Part shown: positions 25,908-34,721 of the stretch, piece after piece
How positions within the stretch are numbered: the first letter of the stretch is position 1
Layout: each line of letters begins with the position of its first letter
Source: an uncultured Olsenella sp.
GTDB taxonomy: Bacteria; Actinomycetota; Coriobacteriia; Coriobacteriales; Atopobiaceae
Reading direction: 5' to 3'
Assembly (NCBI GenBank): GCA_900540955.1
Contig: UQIF01000001.1
Span: forward strand, 310,001-374,000
Length of the DNA: 64,000 nt
Notes under the pieces: model-generated
What the model was told of the DNA's origin: nothing
Seen by the model: the letters and a program-made list of their open reading frames with translations, nothing else
The model's database searches: none
Made by a program: the position numbers and the translations under genes

Positions 25908-26354
25908 ATGCAAGCTGCCATCTCTCGCAACTCTCATTGTTTTGTTGTTGACGGCACCAGCGCTCTCAAAACAGAAATCCAGACCCGCTTATATGTTATT
26001 GATGGCGGACGTGCAAGCATGTCCGAGCAGAAAGCTCGCTCGAACGCTGGAGCCAGCGCATTTCCATTCTTTGCTACCGTTGTCTTTGCCGCAGCGTCTC
26101 TGCTAATTGCCGCGATTTTTATTTCGGTAGACGCAACTCGCGCAGCATCTACCGCAGATACTCTGGGGTCAACCGGAATTGCGCACGTCGTTGTTGCCCC
26201 CGGCGATACCATTTGGGACCTTGCGGAAAGTCATAGACCCTCCGGCACGCAGACATCTGATGTCGTTGACTGGATTCGTAGGGAAAACAACCTCATGTCC
26301 TCGAACTTGCGCATTGGGCAAAACCTCATGGTGCCGAATTGCTCCACACTGTGA
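25908..26354 (+). CDS. LysM membrane protein, probable SOS cell-division suppressor
   Basis: The 148-residue protein has a hydrophilic N-terminus, one membrane segment (about 52-74) and a C-terminal LysM peptidoglycan-binding domain (about 91-143, starting HVVVAPGDTIWDLAE). The architecture and the position next to and divergent from lexA match B. subtilis YneA and mycobacterial Rv2719c/ChiZ, which halt division after DNA damage. nrdR follows as in mycobacteria. The ATG at 25908 has GGAAAGG upstream; a Met at 26019 is an alternative. Direct LexA control is inferred from the boxes upstream. The N-terminal cytoplasmic part is longer than in YneA. Confidence 0.8.
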   Translation: MQAAISRNSHCFVVDGTSALKTEIQTRLYVIDGGRASMSEQKARSNAGASAFPFFATVVFAAASLLIAAIFISVDATRAASTADTLGSTGIAHVVVAPGDTIWDLAESHRPSGTQTSDVVDWIRRENNLMSSNLRIGQNLMVPNCSTL

Positions 26355-26388
26355 TACCGTATGGGCAGCCTAGGCAAGGAGGATGATC

Positions 26389-26841
26389 GTGCGCTGCCCG
26401 AAATGTGGCTACGACGAGAGCAAGGTCGTAGATTCTAGACCGAGCGAAAGCAACGATGCCATTCGCAGAAGACGTGAATGCACCGGTTGTGGTTTTAGAT
26501 ATACAACTTACGAGCGCTGTGAGGAAATGCCCCTTATCGTGGTCAAGCGTGACGGGCGCAAAGAAACCTTCGAGCGCCAAAAGCTTATGCGTGGGTTGTT
26601 TGCGGCCACTGTCAAGCGCGATGTTCCAGCAACAACCCTCACGGAGCTTATAGACGATATCGAGAGTGAGCTCCGTGACGGCGGCGTGACCGAAATCTCA
26701 TCCATTGATCTAGGAAGCATGGTCTTAAAGCGCCTCGTAAAGATCGATAAAGTTGCCTACATTCGCTTTGCATCCGTATACCGCGAATTCAAAGATGTTG
26801 ATGAATTCAGCGAAGAGCTAAGGAGCCTGGAGAATGAGTAG
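26389..26841 (+). CDS. nrdR: Transcriptional repressor NrdR
   Basis: NrdR represses ribonucleotide reductase genes in response to ATP/dATP. The 150-residue protein has a zinc ribbon (Cys3, Cys6, Cys31, Cys34) followed by an ATP-cone domain (VVKRDGRKETFERQKL). I prefer the GTG at 26389: it gives the canonical start MRCPKCG and sits 6 nt after AAGGAGG, whereas the ATG at 26383 abuts the ribosome site. It overlaps dut by 8 nt. The dut neighbour also serves nucleotide supply. Confidence 0.96.
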   Translation: MRCPKCGYDESKVVDSRPSESNDAIRRRRECTGCGFRYTTYERCEEMPLIVVKRDGRKETFERQKLMRGLFAATVKRDVPATTLTELIDDIESELRDGGVTEISSIDLGSMVLKRLVKIDKVAYIRFASVYREFKDVDEFSEELRSLENE

Positions 26842-27283
26842 CGATCGACTAGTCCTTCCCATTAAAAGGCTTGATCCCGACGTTGAACTTCCCGGCTATG
26901 CTTACGAGGGCGACGCTGGGCTTGATTTAAGGGCAAACGTTGATATAGACATCGCTCCCTTCGAAAGAAAGCTAATTCCGACGGGACTTGCCGTTGCCAT
27001 TCCCGAAGGGTTTGCCGGTTTTGTTCAACCTAGAAGCGGCCTTGCCCTTAAGTCTGGTCTTTCCATGGCAAACACTCCGGGTCTCATTGATGCGCATTAT
27101 CGCGGCGAGCTCAAGGTTATTGCAGTAAATCTAGATGCAAATGAGCCTATCCATATTTCAAAGGGTGAAAGAATCGCTCAGCTGGTAATTCAGCGCGTTC
27201 CCGTGGTTTCACTCATGGAGGTTGACAGGCTCGACGAAACGGACCGTGGCGCAGGCGGATTTGGTTCCAGCGGAGTCCAATAA
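26834..27283 (+). CDS. dut: dUTP diphosphatase
   Basis: Dut hydrolyses dUTP to dUMP and keeps uracil out of DNA. The 149-residue trimeric-type enzyme shows all five motifs: AGLDLRA, PRSGLA, GLIDAHYRGELKV, ERIAQLV and the C-terminal RGAGGFGSSG arm. It overlaps nrdR by 8 nt, so the two are coupled. A terminator follows at 27293. Confidence 0.97.
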   Translation: MSSDRLVLPIKRLDPDVELPGYAYEGDAGLDLRANVDIDIAPFERKLIPTGLAVAIPEGFAGFVQPRSGLALKSGLSMANTPGLIDAHYRGELKVIAVNLDANEPIHISKGERIAQLVIQRVPVVSLMEVDRLDETDRGAGGFGSSGVQ

Positions 27284-27292
27284 GATATCAAG

Positions 27293-27320
27293 ACGGGCCG
27301 CTTCGTCGGCCTGTTTTTAA
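27293..27320 (+). terminator. Terminator after dut
   Basis: An 8-bp stem with one G-T pair (27293-27300 with 27307-27314) and a CTTCGT loop leads into TTTTTAAT. Confidence 0.85.
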
Positions 27321-27356
27321 TAGGACTTGGTTTCTCCTAATTGCGAAGGAGCGACA

Positions 27357-28295
27357 ATGGAAGTTCATGATCTTGTTGTTATCGGATCCGGGCCAGCCGG
27401 AGATACAGCCGCTCTTTATGCCCAAAGGGCAGGCATACAAACACTTGTCCTTGATAAGGCAGCGTTTGGCGGCCAGGTGACGCTCACCTCAAAAATCGAC
27501 AACTATCCCGGCGCCATCAACATAGACGGTTATTCGCTGATGGAATCAATGCGATCGCAAGCCCAGGGATTTGGAGCTATGTACGAGAACCGCGAAGTTC
27601 TCGAAGTACGCCATAGCGATGATCGCAAGCTGTTCAGATTGACGACAGCAACCGAGGATATCGCATCTAAAGCTGTAATTGCTTGCCTCGGTTCCAAATA
27701 CGCTCTTGCCGGCTTTAAAGGCGAGCGAGATTTTACAGGACGTGGCGTATCTTATTGCGCCACGTGCGACGGAATGTTTTATCGAAACAAACAGGTGTTC
27801 GTATGTGGGGGAGGGAATTCCGCTGCTCAAGAGGCACTTCACTTGTCCCACATTGCCTCTCGAGTCGTGATTCTTGTGCGCAAGAACCAAATGCGAGCCG
27901 ATCGATTCTTGGTCCGCCAGCTCGATGAAACTGAGAACATTGAGATACGGTATAACGTCAGTCTCGTTGAAGTATCCGGAAACGAGCTTATAAGCTCGTT
28001 GACCATTCGGGACAACGTCAAAGGCACTCTAACTAAAACTGCCTTTGACGAGGGTTCTGTGGGAGTATTTGTATTTGTTGGTAACACCCCTCAAACCGAA
28101 CCTTTGAAATCGATCCTTGATCTCGGCGAATCGGGCTATATCAACACCGACCAAGAAATGAGAACTAGCGTCAGGGGATTATTTGCCGCTGGCGACTGCA
28201 GGGCCAAAACTTTACGCCAAATAGTAACCGCGACGTCGGATGGGGCCATAGCTGCACACGCAGCCGCCCAGTATTTGACTGATATAAAATCGTGA
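27357..28295 (+). CDS. trxB: Thioredoxin reductase
   Basis: TrxB passes electrons from NADPH through FAD to thioredoxin. The 312-residue protein has the FAD motif GSGPAG (10-15), the redox-active CATC pair (Cys134, Cys137), the NADPH motif GGGNSA and the C-terminal FAD motif GLFAAGDC. The ATG at 27357 follows GAAGGAG; the open frame starts 30 nt earlier. It lies after the dut terminator and converges with the CLC gene. It could be a related NAD(P)H-dependent flavoprotein, but the redox cysteines favour TrxB. Confidence 0.93.
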   Translation: MEVHDLVVIGSGPAGDTAALYAQRAGIQTLVLDKAAFGGQVTLTSKIDNYPGAINIDGYSLMESMRSQAQGFGAMYENREVLEVRHSDDRKLFRLTTATEDIASKAVIACLGSKYALAGFKGERDFTGRGVSYCATCDGMFYRNKQVFVCGGGNSAAQEALHLSHIASRVVILVRKNQMRADRFLVRQLDETENIEIRYNVSLVEVSGNELISSLTIRDNVKGTLTKTAFDEGSVGVFVFVGNTPQTEPLKSILDLGESGYINTDQEMRTSVRGLFAAGDCRAKTLRQIVTATSDGAIAAHAAAQYLTDIKS

Positions 28296-28357
28296 TAATA
28301 TATCTTATGTAAAGTAGGGCAGAACAACGAATATGAAGAGGCCAGACCTCTCCACTT

Positions 28358-29953
28358 CTATTTGACAACCGATGGTCGAGTCATTAAGTCCAGCTTGAGC
28401 ATTGCGTCAGCTTCCGCCCCAGCATCCATAATCATGAGCAGCTCATCCAAGGCCTCCAACTTGGTGGACCCATCGGGAATCAACTCGGCAGAGGCTCTTT
28501 CAACCAAGATGACGCGTGAACCATCAGGCCACGGCACCTCTCGTATAAGCATTCCTTCGAGCCTGCTTCCCGACCCAACATGAACCTTCTTAACTACCTT
28601 CTGGCCCGCGAGACCGGTAATGACAGGATTGTCGATCGCAACGTCTAGTTGTTTGGAAAGCAAGTGCTCATAGAACGGATCTGTCTTTGTCAGATTGGCC
28701 ACCATATAGGAAAGAATCGAGACAAGAGACACGGAAAGCATCGCATCGAGAGAACCCGTGAGCTCGAAAACCAAGACAACACCGCAAACTGGGGCCCTGA
28801 CAACGGAAGCGAAAAGCCCAGCGATTCCCAGAGCGATGAAATTTGGGTAAAACGCTAAATCAAACCCAAGTAGGAGGTTGGCAATCAGCGCGAATCCGCT
28901 ACCGATGAGCGCTCCCATCACTACAAGCGGAAATAGTGTTCCGCCAGGCGCGCCCGAGCCAAAGGAGATAGTAGTAAATAGATACTTGCCCAACAGCAAT
29001 GCAATAACAGATGTAAGAGCGATCCCCTTGGGTTCAACGATTCTCTCAAAAATCGCGTCCCCGCCGCACATAAGGTCAGGCCATACGAAAGCAACAACGC
29101 CAGCAAGCATAAAAGGAACAATTAGCCGCAGGTAGGGAGTGCATTTATTAATCCTATTATATAAATTCTGACAAGAAAACATTCCGCGGTTGTGAAGCGC
29201 CCCCAAAAGGCCGCAAAGCACACCGAGGGCAACGACAAGCAGATAGTCCCCATGAGGAAGGTCGCGTACAAAGGAAAGTCGCATGACTGGCTCAACACCA
29301 AGAACTCCCGAAACCAGGTAGTCTGCGGCAAGCGAAGAGCACATCACAGAAATGATGAGAGAAGCCGTGAACTCCTTATGGATCTCCTCAATCGCAAATA
29401 GAACACCGGTGAGCGGAGCATGAAAAGCTGCGGACATACCTGCCGCAGCTCCACAGGTCACGAGCAGACGTTCTTCTCCCCTCTTTAGGCCAATTGCGCG
29501 GGACACTGCTTTTCCGGCCATTCCGCCGAGCTGAACGCTTGGGCCCTCACGACCCATGGAAAGACCTGCGAATGCGCAAGCAGTTCCTTCTAAGAACTTT
29601 GCAAAAATAACCCGATGCCAGGGCATATCAAGATGATCGATTACCTCAGCATCAATTTGAGGAATACCAGAGCCAACCGTAGCAGGTTCCCAACGCATGA
29701 GAGTGCCAACAAAAATCAAAAGAACCAAAAGGACTACGAACCAGAGGGCCATTTGCAGCGCGTTTCCAGATATAGCGCCGGTAATAGTTCGCAGCAGATT
29801 CTCGGCATGGAAAAGGGAAAGTCGATACAGCGTCACTACTCCCCCGCCAAAGAGACCTACGAGAACCCCCTCGAAAACAAGGTCGATTTGATATCGTCGA
29901 GAAAAACGCCTCGACACCGCTGCCGAGGCGTTATTTGAATTGGCTTTGTCCAT
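28358..29953 (-). CDS. clcA: CLC-family chloride channel/antiporter with TrkA-C domain
   Basis: The CLC family moves chloride, by channel or chloride/proton exchange. The 531-residue protein has about ten membrane helices and the signature motifs GSGIPQ and GREGPSVQLG, which includes the gating glutamate, as well as GSGAPGGTLFP. The C-terminal part (about 455-520) is a TrkA-C-like regulatory domain, as in a prokaryotic subgroup. I start at the ATG 29953, 8 nt after GGAG; the longer frame uses a TTG. It is downstream of the NlpC/P60 gene on the same strand with a 33-nt gap. Confidence 0.93.
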   Translation of the reverse strand: MDKANSNNASAAVSRRFSRRYQIDLVFEGVLVGLFGGGVVTLYRLSLFHAENLLRTITGAISGNALQMALWFVVLLVLLIFVGTLMRWEPATVGSGIPQIDAEVIDHLDMPWHRVIFAKFLEGTACAFAGLSMGREGPSVQLGGMAGKAVSRAIGLKRGEERLLVTCGAAAGMSAAFHAPLTGVLFAIEEIHKEFTASLIISVMCSSLAADYLVSGVLGVEPVMRLSFVRDLPHGDYLLVVALGVLCGLLGALHNRGMFSCQNLYNRINKCTPYLRLIVPFMLAGVVAFVWPDLMCGGDAIFERIVEPKGIALTSVIALLLGKYLFTTISFGSGAPGGTLFPLVVMGALIGSGFALIANLLLGFDLAFYPNFIALGIAGLFASVVRAPVCGVVLVFELTGSLDAMLSVSLVSILSYMVANLTKTDPFYEHLLSKQLDVAIDNPVITGLAGQKVVKKVHVGSGSRLEGMLIREVPWPDGSRVILVERASAELIPDGSTKLEALDELLMIMDAGAEADAMLKLDLMTRPSVVK

Positions 29954-29986
29954 TATGGACTCCAAAGAATCAGATGAACAGGAAGA

Positions 29987-31141
29987 CTAGTAAGAGCCAC
30001 CCCCGATAAATGACCAAACATTCGTGGTGCAAACGGAATAGCCGGGCCTTGGCGCATGAACCATGGTCCCGCCACCTAAATAAATCCCAACATGACCATA
30101 GTCAGTGAAAACTAAATCACCATAGCTCAACTGACTAATGTCGGTTTTCCAATTGCCCGAGGCCTGGAGCGAAGAAATCATAGCGCCGGTGGTGCGACCC
30201 CTAGCATAACCGTAGCTATAGCAAACGAGGCCAGAGCAATCAAAGGAATTCGGACCCGTAGCGCCGTAAACGTATGGTTTTCCAATCTGGGCAAGAGCCG
30301 TCGAGACTCCACCGCCGCCAATCGATGAGGCAGAGTTGTTAGTGCTTGAGTTGCCGGAATTCGAATCCGACTTATTCGAGGGAACGGTTGGCTCAGGGAC
30401 ATTCTCGGCGTCGTGATCAGCCTGATCCTTGGATTCCTTTTCGGAGGGAGCCTGCTGCTCTGCCTGCTGGGACTCAGAGATACGGTCGTTGGCATCTTTC
30501 GCTGCTTGGACAGCGGTAGAGACGGCGCTGTTGTTCTGCTTTGTTGCAGCCTCGGCAACTTGCGCCTGAAGTTCCGAATCGAGCGAATTGTAGTATGACA
30601 TGGCCTCGCTAACGCGAGAATCGTACTCGGATGCCTGGCTCTGGAGCAGCTCGACCTTGGCAGACTGCTGATCCTGCTTGTCCTCAAGCTCAGCCTCTTC
30701 TTGCTTGAGCTGCTCCTCCAGCGACTTAACAGAAGCAATTACGTCAGCTCGTTGCTTAGAGACCTTGTCCATGTACGTAACGCGACTTACGAGGTCGTCA
30801 ATACTGGTGGAGCCGAGAATGAAATCAAGCGTAGAGGCTGAGCCTTGCTTATAGTTCGAGCGCATGATTTCCGACAACTCATTCTTTTTAACCTCAAGAT
30901 CGCCATGGGTTTGCTCGACCTCGCTTTGCTTGTCGGAGAGATCTTGGGAAGTTCTTACGACGTCATCCGTCGCACTTTGAAGTTGAGACTGGATGTCCGA
31001 CAGCTGGCCTCCGAGTTCCGAAAGCCTTGCCGCGGCTGAATCCACATCTGTCTGCGTAACGGCGAAAGCGGGCGCAGCCCCCAAACCAAAAGTAAGCGAT
31101 GATATCAAGCCAAAGGCAACTACCGACTTACGAATGCGCAT
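29987..31141 (-). CDS. Secreted NlpC/P60 peptidoglycan hydrolase
   Basis: A secreted endopeptidase that cuts cell-wall stem peptides, probably in daughter-cell separation or wall growth. The 384-residue protein has a signal peptide ending near PAFA (residue 27) and a long coiled-coil domain of the PcsB/CwlO type (about 30-235). A Ser/Asn/Pro-rich linker (about 235-275) leads to a C-terminal NlpC/P60 domain with Cys302 (DCSGL), His350 and His362. The ATG at 31141 gives the best signal peptide; the open frame starts 12 nt earlier with TTG. The coiled coil suggests control by an FtsEX-like partner, which is not in this window. Confidence 0.93.
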   Translation of the reverse strand: MRIRKSVVAFGLISSLTFGLGAAPAFAVTQTDVDSAAARLSELGGQLSDIQSQLQSATDDVVRTSQDLSDKQSEVEQTHGDLEVKKNELSEIMRSNYKQGSASTLDFILGSTSIDDLVSRVTYMDKVSKQRADVIASVKSLEEQLKQEEAELEDKQDQQSAKVELLQSQASEYDSRVSEAMSYYNSLDSELQAQVAEAATKQNNSAVSTAVQAAKDANDRISESQQAEQQAPSEKESKDQADHDAENVPEPTVPSNKSDSNSGNSSTNNSASSIGGGGVSTALAQIGKPYVYGATGPNSFDCSGLVCYSYGYARGRTTGAMISSLQASGNWKTDISQLSYGDLVFTDYGHVGIYLGGGTMVHAPRPGYSVCTTNVWSFIGGGSY

Positions 31142-31211
31142 AAAAGAATACAACTCCCTGGAGATGGGTCGTCAAAACAGTCAATCACTAGTACCTAAAC
31201 AATACTACAAA

Positions 31212-31245
31212 CCCCGTCAAACAGAAGCATTTGACGGGGCGTTTC
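31212..31245 (-). terminator. Terminator downstream of apt
   Basis: A perfect 10-bp stem (31212-31221 with 31230-31239) is followed on the minus strand by TTTGTAGTATT. It separates the apt unit from the NlpC/P60 gene. Confidence 0.8.
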
Positions 31246-31282
31246 CATGATTGGGCCAACGCCCTATCTTACCCGGAGGCAA

Positions 31283-31819
31283 CTATTTAACCTGAATAAG
31301 CGAGAACACATCGATTCCGGGGAACTTCTTTGAAATAGCGACTCTAGGAGAAAGAAACTCAAGCTCGAGGATAAAGCCGAACCCGGAAACCACGGCGCCC
31401 GCCTTGCGGCAGAGCTCGGCGGCGGCCTCGATGCTTCCCCCGGTTGCGACAAGATCGTCGACAAGAAGTACCTTATCGTCAGGCGACAAAGCATCCTTGT
31501 GCATCTCTAAGGAATCGGTGCCGTACTCAAGGGAATACTCCTGCTTGTTTACGGCACGTGGGAGCTTTCCGGGCTTGCGGGCGGGAACGAAGCCGACACC
31601 AAGCTCGTAAGCAACAGGGGCGCCGATCAAAAAACCACGAGCCTCGGGGCCGACAACCTTGGTCACGCCAAGATCCCGAAAATGGTCAGCGATATCCTTA
31701 ACGGCAGACCTCAGCGCCTCAGCATCCCCGATAAGCGGCATGATGTCCTTGAAGATGACCCCGGGCTCGGGATAGTCGGGAATATTGACGATTCGGCTCT
31801 CGTAATCGAAACCAGACAT
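31283..31819 (-). CDS. apt: Adenine phosphoribosyltransferase
   Basis: Apt salvages adenine to AMP with PRPP. The 178-residue protein has the PRPP-binding motif VLLVDDLVATGGS and the family segment VVGPEARGFLIGAPVA. I start at the ATG 31819 with GAGGG 8 nt upstream; the open frame begins 24 nt earlier. It is the last gene of a minus-strand run that includes the MerR and FHA genes, and a terminator follows. Confidence 0.96.
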   Translation of the reverse strand: MSGFDYESRIVNIPDYPEPGVIFKDIMPLIGDAEALRSAVKDIADHFRDLGVTKVVGPEARGFLIGAPVAYELGVGFVPARKPGKLPRAVNKQEYSLEYGTDSLEMHKDALSPDDKVLLVDDLVATGGSIEAAAELCRKAGAVVSGFGFILELEFLSPRVAISKKFPGIDVFSLIQVK

Positions 31820-31855
31820 GCAAACACCCTCTTTAACACGCATGGGATAACTCCC

Positions 31856-32593
31856 CTACTCGCCCATTCCTTTGAACTCCTCGCGGACCCGACGCCCAAT
31901 GAGTTCGTTTCTTACCGCGTTGGTAAGCCCGAGCATCCTTGAAAACGCCATCTCAAATTGATGGCGACTCTCCTCGGTCTGCTCGACCTCGACGCCGCCG
32001 CCCTTCTTTGCAAAGACCATGAGAGCCTGCTCGAAGGTTGAGGACTCGCGATTTGCTGCGATAACGTACTGCCTCAAGTTCTTTGCCCCGAAACCAAAAC
32101 GCCTTAGCTCATCACAAATGCGAATAAGCGACAAATCCCGCCCATCGACAAGATCGCGTCCGTGAGGCGACTTCTTAAGCTGAATAACACCCGCCTCAGA
32201 GAGCTCGCGCACGAAAGAAACCGTTGTCCCACATAGCTCAGGAATACGATCAATCGAGTGAAGCCGCTCGGCGACTTCATCATCATCGCGCTGAACCTGA
32301 ATGATTTCCGCGCTCATATCAGAGGAGGTTCCGGACAAGCGTGAATCGTTAGGGTGGTCAAGCTCCTCTTTGATAACCGAAAGCGGCATGAAACGGTTCT
32401 TCTGAAGATAAAGAACAGTCTCAAGGCGCTTGATATCCCTTTGGGAATACAAGCGGTATCCCCCAGGTGTTCTGGATGGGTTGATAAGCCCCTCGTCCTG
32501 CAGATACCTGACCTTGGAAACAGTGAGATCGGGATACTGGGACTGCAGGCGCTTAACTACTTTGCCAATGGTTAGGTAGCCGGCGTCAGGCAT
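31856..32593 (-). CDS. MerR-family regulator (FtsR/Rv1828-like)
   Basis: The 245-residue protein has an N-terminal MerR winged helix (LTIGKVVKRLQ, KVRYLQDEGLINPSRTPGGYR) and a second helix-turn-helix-like segment around residues 115-160. It does not have a metal-binding loop. This two-part layout, and its place next to a GarA-like FHA gene, match actinobacterial Rv1828/FtsR, which controls ftsZ in Corynebacterium. Targets here are unknown. The gap to the FHA gene is 8 nt, so they are one unit. Confidence 0.82.
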   Translation of the reverse strand: MPDAGYLTIGKVVKRLQSQYPDLTVSKVRYLQDEGLINPSRTPGGYRLYSQRDIKRLETVLYLQKNRFMPLSVIKEELDHPNDSRLSGTSSDMSAEIIQVQRDDDEVAERLHSIDRIPELCGTTVSFVRELSEAGVIQLKKSPHGRDLVDGRDLSLIRICDELRRFGFGAKNLRQYVIAANRESSTFEQALMVFAKKGGGVEVEQTEESRHQFEMAFSRMLGLTNAVRNELIGRRVREEFKGMGE

Positions 32594-32601
32594 AACGTGG
32601 C

Positions 32602-33033
32602 CTAAATGTCAGTGGCGATGCGGGACTTCCGAGCATTGGTGTGAAACACCATTCGGAACGTGCCGATCTGAATGGTTGAGCCATCCTTGAGGCTCGCCTC
32701 ATTAACAATAGCGCCGTCCACCCAGGTGCCGTTAAGACTGCCCAGATCCTTGATGCTAGCGAACCCGCTCGACACGTTAGAGAGATCCAAATTGGCGTGA
32801 TGGCGAGAGACCGTCATATCGTTCAGGAAAACGCTGTTGCTCGGATCGCGCCCAATGGTGATGGTCGGCGCGTTGAGCTCGAACGTTTCGCCAATCTGAG
32901 GGCCCTTGACGATGGTCAGCGTGGGCTGGACGGGCTTAGAGACGGCCATGATATCGGGCACGGTAGCGTCGGCGGAAGGCATGCGGAAAATCTGAGTCGC
33001 GCCGTTGCCCGCAGGAATGTTCTCGTTATCCAT
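32602..33033 (-). CDS. garA: GarA-like FHA-domain protein
   Basis: GarA/OdhI proteins are small FHA proteins that switch 2-oxoglutarate metabolism when phosphorylated by Ser/Thr kinases. The 143-residue protein has an FHA domain (about 38-130) with GRDPSN, SRHHANL and the NGTWVDG loop. The N-terminal tail has ATQIFRM with Thr13, resembling the GarA TTSVFR phosphosite. Position next to the MerR regulator is the same as in Mycobacterium. I infer phospho-regulation; the kinase and targets are not in this window. Confidence 0.8.
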   Translation of the reverse strand: MDNENIPAGNGATQIFRMPSADATVPDIMAVSKPVQPTLTIVKGPQIGETFELNAPTITIGRDPSNSVFLNDMTVSRHHANLDLSNVSSGFASIKDLGSLNGTWVDGAIVNEASLKDGSTIQIGTFRMVFHTNARKSRIATDI

Positions 33034-33098
33034 ATGCGTTGCTCCCTTCGGTGTGGAAACGCAAATAGCGAAGGTCTATTAGAAACAGTTTATACCGC

Positions 33099-33476
33099 TT
33101 AGCGACAAGCGACGGCGTCCATCTGGACAAGGGCGCCGAACGGCAGCTCCTTGACGCAGACTATAGAGCGAGCCGGCATTGGCGGGATCAGCCGGTCAGT
33201 GTACACCTCGTCGAACTCCTCAAGATCATCAAGGCTTGTAAGATAAACGGTTACCTTTGCGATGTCGTCAAGGTCAAGGCCGACTTCGGCGAGGACGGCC
33301 TCGGCCTGGTCGAGTATACGAGAGGCCTGCGAAGTCACGTCGGCGCCGATGACGGCGGTGCCGTCATCGGAAAGAGAGACCTGGCCGGATACGAAGACAA
33401 GACGACCTGCCGTCGTTCCCTTGGATGCCGCGCCAACGGAATCCGGGCAACCCGTTGCGTTGACTTGATACTTCAT
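33099..33476 (-). CDS. ridA: RidA-family enamine/imine deaminase
   Basis: RidA hydrolyses reactive 2-aminoacrylate and related enamines released by PLP enzymes. The 125-residue protein has the catalytic Arg103 in PARSIVCV and the C-terminal LPFGALVQMDAVA motif. The first 30 residues are slightly unlike typical RidA. It lies 21 nt downstream of patB, a PLP beta-lyase that makes aminoacrylate, which fits a clean-up role. Confidence 0.93.
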   Translation of the reverse strand: MKYQVNATGCPDSVGAASKGTTAGRLVFVSGQVSLSDDGTAVIGADVTSQASRILDQAEAVLAEVGLDLDDIAKVTVYLTSLDDLEEFDEVYTDRLIPPMPARSIVCVKELPFGALVQMDAVACR

Positions 33477-33497
33477 GGCTAATCTCCGAATCTATCC

Positions 33498-34688
33498 TCA
33501 GAACCCGCGTTTAGCTGCCGCCGCGTCAAGACGGGTAAGCGAATCCTCGAGCACCGTGGTTGGGCAAGCAAGGTTGAATCGCTCGAAGCAACTGCCCGCC
33601 TTTCCGAACATCTCCCCTTCATCGAGCCAGAGAAAGGCCTCGTTTCTCATGAAGTCTTTAAGCTCCAGCGGTGTAATCCCCCAGGCTCCGAAATCAACCC
33701 ATGCGAGGTAGGTACCCTGAAGCTCATAAACCACGAGCTCGGGATGACTGCTTGAAGCCCAGTCGACAAGCACCGAGAAGTTCGTCCAGACAACATCGAT
33801 GAGCTGCGAGAGCCATGCCTCGCAGCGATCATAGGCGGCCTCGCAGGCGACGTACGCAAAGGCATTGAGATTGGAGAGCTTCAGCGACTCGAACCCAGCC
33901 TTGAAACGAGAGCGGAGAACACCATCGGGGATGAAGATGACGGAGCACTGGACTCCGGCGAGATTGAAGGTCTTTGACGGGGCGGTGCAGATAACCATGC
34001 TCCGGAGTTCCTCATCGCTCGCAATGCTGCCAAGCGTCACGTGGGAATTGCCCGGCATAATGAGGTCGTTGTGAATCTCGTCAGAGAGAATCAAAACGTC
34101 GTTTGCCATGCAAATGTCGATGAGCTTCCGCAGCTCCGCGACTGTCCATACGCGGCCGACCGGGTTATGAGGGCTGCATAAGATCAAAAGCTTTGCCTCG
34201 GGGAGCGCGGTCTTGCGCGAGAGATCCTCGAAGTCCATCTCGTAGCGTCCGTCGACGACCTTAAGCGGATTCTCGATGAGAGTCCTCCTGCCGGAAAGCA
34301 CGGCCCACTCGAACGGATAGTAAACGGGAGTCTGGATAATGACTCCGTCTCCGGGATTCGTGAGCTCACGGACGGCATTGAAGACTGCCGGCACAACGCC
34401 TGGCGTAGTCACGATCCAATCGCGTTGGGGTACCCAGCCGTGGCGACGAACCTGCCAGTCGATTACCGAGCTATAAAAGCGGTCCGTAGGCCTCGTGTAG
34501 CCGAGAGGACCCGCATCGATGAACTCATGAAGAGCCCGCTTGACCTCGGGAGGATTGACGAATTCCATGTCCGCGACGGAAAGGGGGATAACATCCGAAG
34601 GGATCGACGGGTTCTCGCGGAGCATTTCGTCCCATTTCATGGCGCCGACGCCACGCCTATTCACGCGGGAGGTGAAGTCGTACTGCAT
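33498..34688 (-). CDS. patB: Cystathionine beta-lyase / MalY-PatB-type aminotransferase
   Basis: A PLP enzyme of fold type I that cleaves cystathionine or cysteine conjugates to pyruvate, ammonia and a thiol. The 396-residue protein starts with the family mark FDxxVNRRGVGAMKWD and has the PLP lysine Lys239 in APSKTFNLAG, plus LILCSPHNPVGRVW and SDEIHNDL. Length is normal. Adjacent ridA removes the aminoacrylate intermediate. Some family members also act as regulators (MalY); this cannot be judged here. Confidence 0.92.
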   Translation of the reverse strand: MQYDFTSRVNRRGVGAMKWDEMLRENPSIPSDVIPLSVADMEFVNPPEVKRALHEFIDAGPLGYTRPTDRFYSSVIDWQVRRHGWVPQRDWIVTTPGVVPAVFNAVRELTNPGDGVIIQTPVYYPFEWAVLSGRRTLIENPLKVVDGRYEMDFEDLSRKTALPEAKLLILCSPHNPVGRVWTVAELRKLIDICMANDVLILSDEIHNDLIMPGNSHVTLGSIASDEELRSMVICTAPSKTFNLAGVQCSVIFIPDGVLRSRFKAGFESLKLSNLNAFAYVACEAAYDRCEAWLSQLIDVVWTNFSVLVDWASSSHPELVVYELQGTYLAWVDFGAWGITPLELKDFMRNEAFLWLDEGEMFGKAGSCFERFNLACPTTVLEDSLTRLDAAAAKRGF

Positions 34689-34721
34689 GAATCTCCTTGT
34701 TATGAGAATTGCAACGATGGG

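Noticed and set aside
26383..26388. ATG at 26383 as the nrdR start
   Set aside because: It touches the AAGGAGG site with no spacer; the GTG six bases later gives the conserved N-terminus.
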